In this document: positions 59,666 through 64,000 of the stretch, in pieces
Layout of the letters: each line of letters starts with the position of its first letter
Position numbering within the stretch: the first letter of the stretch is position 1
NCBI RefSeq assembly: GCF_000002995.4
Contig: NW_025062475.1
Span: 14,540,687-14,604,686 of the forward strand
Reading direction: 5' to 3'
Source: Brugia malayi
Lineage: Eukaryota > Nematoda > Chromadorea > Rhabditida > Onchocercidae
DNA: 64,000 nucleotides
The notes under the pieces: model-generated
Told to the model about the DNA's origin: nothing
Database searches by the model: none
Seen by the model: only the letters and a program-made list of their open reading frames with translations
Position numbers and translations under genes: made by a program

Positions 59666-62334
59666 ATGAACGACACTTATTATTCTAACGATACTAACTC
59701 CAATATCAATAGCATTGGTAGTTTGAATATGCCTATATGTACAGGCTTGGGGCTGTTATGTTGTAAGTTTATAGCCCAATCAAACTTTATTTATCTATTC
59801 GTATTTAATCAGTTTTTAAATTAAATGCTCGAGAATTTTGTTCAAGATTTTTCTTGACGATTTTTTAAATTAATTTCTCGTATGAATGAAATGATTTAGA
59901 AACATCCATCATCTAGTATATTAGATTTTCATCTTTTCATGAAATGATTGTACATGCTAATTAATGAATAAAAAAATTTATCAACAAATATGATATATTG
60001 TCTTAGAAATTACTAAAATGATATTTAATGAAAAGTTATATTTTTCTCTGCAATGATCGATTAATTATTTTTGAAATCAATTGTGAAAATAACGACATGC
60101 AAATTACTGTATCATCAACTTTATATATTTTATTTTCATTAAGTAAGTTTAATATTGTGATTAAACTATACAAGTTAATATTACAAATTAATGTAACAGA
60201 GAAAAAGTATTAATAAATAGAAAAAATTTCTTCGAACAGAATTGATCATATATATTAAGCTTGTTTAGCAGCTTTATACAACAGACGCCACGTGGTAGCG
60301 TGTCTTGCAACAGTTGGTAATGTTATTATTATTCCTTTCATATTGTTTTTAATATTTACAAAAGTGAAAGATGGATTTTTCAAATATTTCACACTGAATT
60401 TAATGATTGTTTGCGTAACATCGGCTATTGCTGCTTCTATAATTGATGCAATTAATGTTGCAAAACTATTTATTTCTATTACAGAAAGCAAATTACATTT
60501 GTAAGTTTCGCTTTCAATTCATTTCGATTCATTTTCAATTCATTTAGATTGTCACAAGTGTCTCTTTAGTTTCAGTTTGCAATAATAAAGTGTTTGGGAT
60601 AATAAAGTACTGATGTAAAATTAATACCTACATAAGGATGAATAGAAAAAGATCAAATTTCTCACATTTTTTTCACAATTCAAAAAAATCAGATCTATTT
60701 TGTATTAAAATGATCGATATTGGAATTTCATGATCTGACAATTTGATCAACTTATAAAGCAATCGTTGCATTTTTAGATTTGAAATTCGAGAATGGATGC
60801 GATTTTATGTCAAATTAGGAAGCATTTGGTTTCATGCCTTAACACTCTATGCAGTCATAATTTGTTACTTACCCTACGTGAAACCTTTTTTTTATTCAAA
60901 GAAATTTACTAATAGGTAAGTATTTTTCATTATTCTTCAATTCTTTTACTTTTACTTCTTTGGCAATTTATTTTTAACTTTTTTTGATGGAAAATTATTT
61001 ATTTTTTTTAGTGGGAAATTTCACTATCTCAAAAGTAAAGCTTTCATTTGAAGTGTGATATGGAAGCTATTTCATTTTAATTTGCTACTTTTTTTTTCCG
61101 CACAAAATTCCATTTGGTTTTTCCTACTGAAATGTATTTTCTGGATCTGAATTGAAATTATTGATGGTTTATTATCTTTTCTCTATTTTCAGGAGTCAAA
61201 AACCATACTATGTTGCATTACATACTTCAATTCTTATTTGGAGTACTTCTGTAACTTATCTATTTACAGAGTCCATATATCGTATACCTTATTTTCTAAC
61301 ACATATCACATTGTTTATTTCATTATTCATTGCTGCTCTAACAGTAAAATTTTATAAATTTTGAAATTATAAGAAATTCCGTCAAAATAATTATATTCCA
61401 TAGAATGGATCATTCCTGAACCAATCACGATTAAACAGTAAACAGTGCAGAAGTATTTGAGAATGTAATTTTCCAGGTAACTCCAGGTATTTCATTTTAA
61501 CTATCACACACTTCTCCAAACTCAATGATAACTTTAAATGAAATTATCATTGATCCCTGCAACAATGATCACTTCATTATTGCAGGGATCAATTAAAGTA
61601 AGCAGATATAAGCCATTGGGCGTTAATTGTATTCGAGTTGCAAAAGCGCAACAGAAGCGTTTATATTCATTCATTTTATATAGTTATTCCATTGAATTCA
61701 TCACTTTGCCTATGTTTGGTAAGTTTTCATCATTTGTACTAATATCATTTTAAAGATGCTAAACTTTAATTATTAACAAATAAAAACTTATCACAACATT
61801 GATGCATTTTCACTGAAATTATAATTTGATTAGAAGATTTGCCAGAAGTCCTTTCAGTTCTCCTCAAAATTACTATCGTATCTTAAATTAGAAATGACGA
61901 GTTCATAAAATTATAGCTTAGCCTATTTCTTTTACTCTATCATATTTTTTTTTTACTGAAAATTGAGATTAACACAAGTACATTTTAGTTAACGCATGCG
62001 CAAATGTTTTCTGTATATCTGCTGGTTGCGAAAGCGATTTTCTTGCTAGTTATTTCAAAAAAACACTTCATTTAATTATATATTACTCTTATGAGGTAAC
62101 TAATTTGGATTATCATCATTATCATTTCACAGAATTCCTTCCTTATTTTCAGCGCAATATTTCAGTGTCACATAATTTTAGATGCGAACGATCGCTATTA
62201 TAACCATAACAATCTTTGCCCTTGAACCATATCGCCGTGCGACTTTTTCATTATTTAGCGGAAAAAAATGGACTTCGGAAGTGATATCAATTCCAACTCA
62301 GAAAACAACACGAAATCAAATTCCGTTTAAGTAA
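59666..62334 (+). CDS. 7TM G-protein-coupled receptor-like protein, copy 3 (GPCR3)
   Basis: Exons 59666-59762, 60272-60500, 60778-60915, 61193-61343, 61586-61718, 61989-62095 and 62182-62334 join in phase to 1008 nt and 335 aa. Exon 1 is diverged and longer (MNDTYYSNDTNSNINSIG, with two NDT sequons). Exon 2, intron 2 and most of exon 3 match copies 1 and 2 almost exactly. Intron 3 and intron 4 are diverged. Exon 4 matches again, the start of exon 5 differs (GSIKVSRYKPLGVNC), and the rest of exon 5 through intron 6 matches GPCR2. Exon 7 reads MRTIAIITITIFALEPYRRA with a short unique tail (TTRNQIPFK). Seven membrane segments are retained. Likely a plasma-membrane GPCR of the same unnamed family; the ATG is 4 nt past GTTTTTAG. 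Confidence 0.82.
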
Positions 62335-62678
62335 TAGCAGATGTTACGTCAAATTACGTTCTTTTTTTGGCTGTTTAATTGCTTTTGATAATAATTTAAA
62401 TACTCACTTGTACGATCTATAATTATCAAAACAAAACAAAAAAAAAAACTTATTATTAATATATCAGCAGTTTTAATGTAATATTCTTATTGAGATGCAT
62501 TTGTTTTCAAAAGCTATTTGATTATGCAAAAGTTAGAAATAAATTTGTCATTTATTGTTTATAGTTTTATCATTTGTGTTCAGCAGAACTTATAATCTAA
62601 AAAATGTATGAAACTTTTCAAAGAAAGGAAAGGTGTAGTCAGGTTATGATGAAGAGAGATAATAATGAAATTTGAAAA

Positions 62679-62731
62679 TTTTCAAATCTGAAAAAAAGAA
62701 GAAAATTACTTCTTTTTTTCAGATTTGAAAA
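62679..62731. repeat. Perfect inverted repeat, 23-bp arms, 7-bp loop
   Basis: Arms 62679-62701 and 62709-62731 are exact reverse complements; the loop is AAAATTA. It lies about 345 bp past the GPCR3 stop. The arm includes TTTTCAAATCTG, so it is not merely A/T homopolymer. Confidence 0.9.
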
Positions 62732-62734
62732 TAA

Positions 62735-64000
62735 ATTCAGAATTACTTTATTTTTTTTTTTTCGCATCATTCATGTTACGAATCCTATATAGTCCTAAAT
62801 TTTGATGTTATGTACATTTAATGCATTTGAATAGTTTCAGTAATTCGTTAAAAAACATCAACAAAATAGTTCGTAATTTGAAAAAAGCATAAGTTTGCAT
62901 ATTTCGAAAATTAAATATTAGTTTTACAAAAGTTTTTTGCTAAAATTGTATGATATGGCGAATGTTTTTCAGTAATTGACCTAAAAAATATTAAAATAAT
63001 TGTTTTAGTTCATTTAAAATATTTATTTGTGACATAGTTAAATTATTAAAACATTCTGTCGCATTTATTTTTATAGTTGTTTGAATTGACACAATGTTTT
63101 AATTCGTTAAACTTTTGTAATTTAAAATGACAGTTCAGACTTGAAACGAACTATTTTAATTGCTACAATTAATGCAAAAATGATAGAATAAAGAGGAGAA
63201 AGATGAGAATGAAGGAAAATTTATTTAAATTTATTTATTTAACTAGTTTTTCTAAAAACAAATTTCAGAAAAAAAAAAAAAAAAAAATAAGCAATAAAAC
63301 GATTGATACGATGATATTGAATTGGCTTATCTCAGCATTTTATTTATTTATTTATTTATTTATTTTTTGCCGCATAGGGCATTATTTTCATTATTCAATA
63401 CAATAAAATTAATTTAACAAAATATTATTTATTAAAAGAGATATAAAATCTTTAAATTTTAGTTAAAAGAAATAAAATCTTTAAATTTTATCTAAAAAAA
63501 ATATAAAATCTTTAAATTTTAAAATAAATTCTTAAATATAAAATCTTTAAATTTTATTTTTTGAAATTGTGCATATCAGTTGCTGTAAATTAAAATTTGA
63601 GAAACCTCAGATACTCATAATTAACCAAATAAAATTGAAATACAATTAATCAAGTAATTTCTATGAAATATTACTTTGTTTTTATACCAAATTTAGAAAA
63701 GTAGCAAGTAATCAATTTGAACATAAAATGCTGAATCATTTTAAAAATGAATTAATAGTAGGCCAATGATTGTTATTTCTTTAAAAAAAAAAAAATTTCA
63801 GTAATTGAAATATTGTTCTGTGATTGAAGAAAGAGTAACAAATATTTTAAAAACAGTTGTTTTAATGAAATTAAAAGTATTATATATTTGATAGATTTGT
63901 TGATGTAACGCAAATGATATTCATTGTTAAGAACAATAATAGATAATGTTTGAAAAAAAAAAAAAATCATTCATTGTTGATAACAACTGATATCAGCTTT
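62735..64000. other. AT-rich region at the right edge, no gene seen
   Basis: Low-complexity sequence with A/T runs and a TTTA tract near 63340. Only the tandem repeat at 63443 stands out. Confidence 0.45.
63443..63559. repeat. Short tandem repeat, 4 copies of a 19-bp core
   Basis: The core ATAAAATCTTTAAATTTTA recurs at about 63443, 63471, 63501 and 63538, separated by variable A-rich spacers. Confidence 0.85.

Noticed and set aside
1..64000. tRNA and rRNA genes
   Set aside because: No GC-rich cloverleaf with a TTCGANNC-type arm or rRNA-like conserved block was recognised by eye; a tRNAscan run would settle it.

Overview
The window looks like nuclear DNA of a parasitic nematode, most likely a spirurid or filarial (clade III) species. 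It is very AT-rich, with long A and T runs. Its genes are split by introns with GTAAGT-type donors and short TTTCAG acceptors. Two genes encode classical nematode cuticle collagens, and several start codons lie 2-30 nt after an acceptor with no upstream coding exon, as expected for spliced-leader trans-splicing. The species assignment is inference; I saw no bacterial, phage or organellar signal.

Layout. 0.4-9.4 kb: a minus-strand gene for an N-terminal C3HC4 RING protein (probable E3 ubiquitin ligase), whose 3' end lies next to a ~193-bp duplication. 9.4-13.6 kb: no gene seen. 13.7-15.4 kb: minus-strand cuticle collagen A (4 exons, 301 aa). 18.2-19.6 kb: a ~1.4-kb minisatellite of a 21-bp unit. 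24.4-26.1 kb: plus-strand cuticle collagen B (6 exons, 326 aa). 28-33 kb: diverged repeat blocks around a small sushi/CCP-domain gene, plus a 44-bp tandem repeat. 33-37.6 kb: little recognisable. 37.7-39.2 kb: a relatively GC-rich spliced gene for an acidic protein with a C2H2 finger. 40.2-41.8 kb: a degenerate ~55-bp repeat array saturated with GCATG. 

42.5-62.3 kb is a duplicated block. Three tandem plus-strand 7-exon genes encode 7TM receptors (GPCR1, GPCR2, GPCR3; 357, 341 and 335 aa). Between GPCR1 and GPCR2 lie a BEL/Pao gag relic and the 3' part of a membrane-protein gene ('gene X'). A decayed copy of gene X's last exon lies upstream of GPCR1, so [gene X end - GPCR - GC-richer segment] is a duplicated unit of about 8.5 kb. 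The receptor bodies are nearly identical, introns included, while their flanks are clearly diverged; this pattern points to gene conversion.

Functionally the window mixes cuticle structural genes, a ubiquitin-ligase-type gene, a secreted or surface CCP protein and a small expanded receptor family. There is no operon-like tight spacing. The strongest candidates for new biology are the gene-converted receptor array, with a covarying hairpin over its intron-4 acceptor, and the GCATG-dense array behind the zinc-finger gene. All exon joins were derived by hand from splice motifs and phase continuity; no transcripts or database searches were available.
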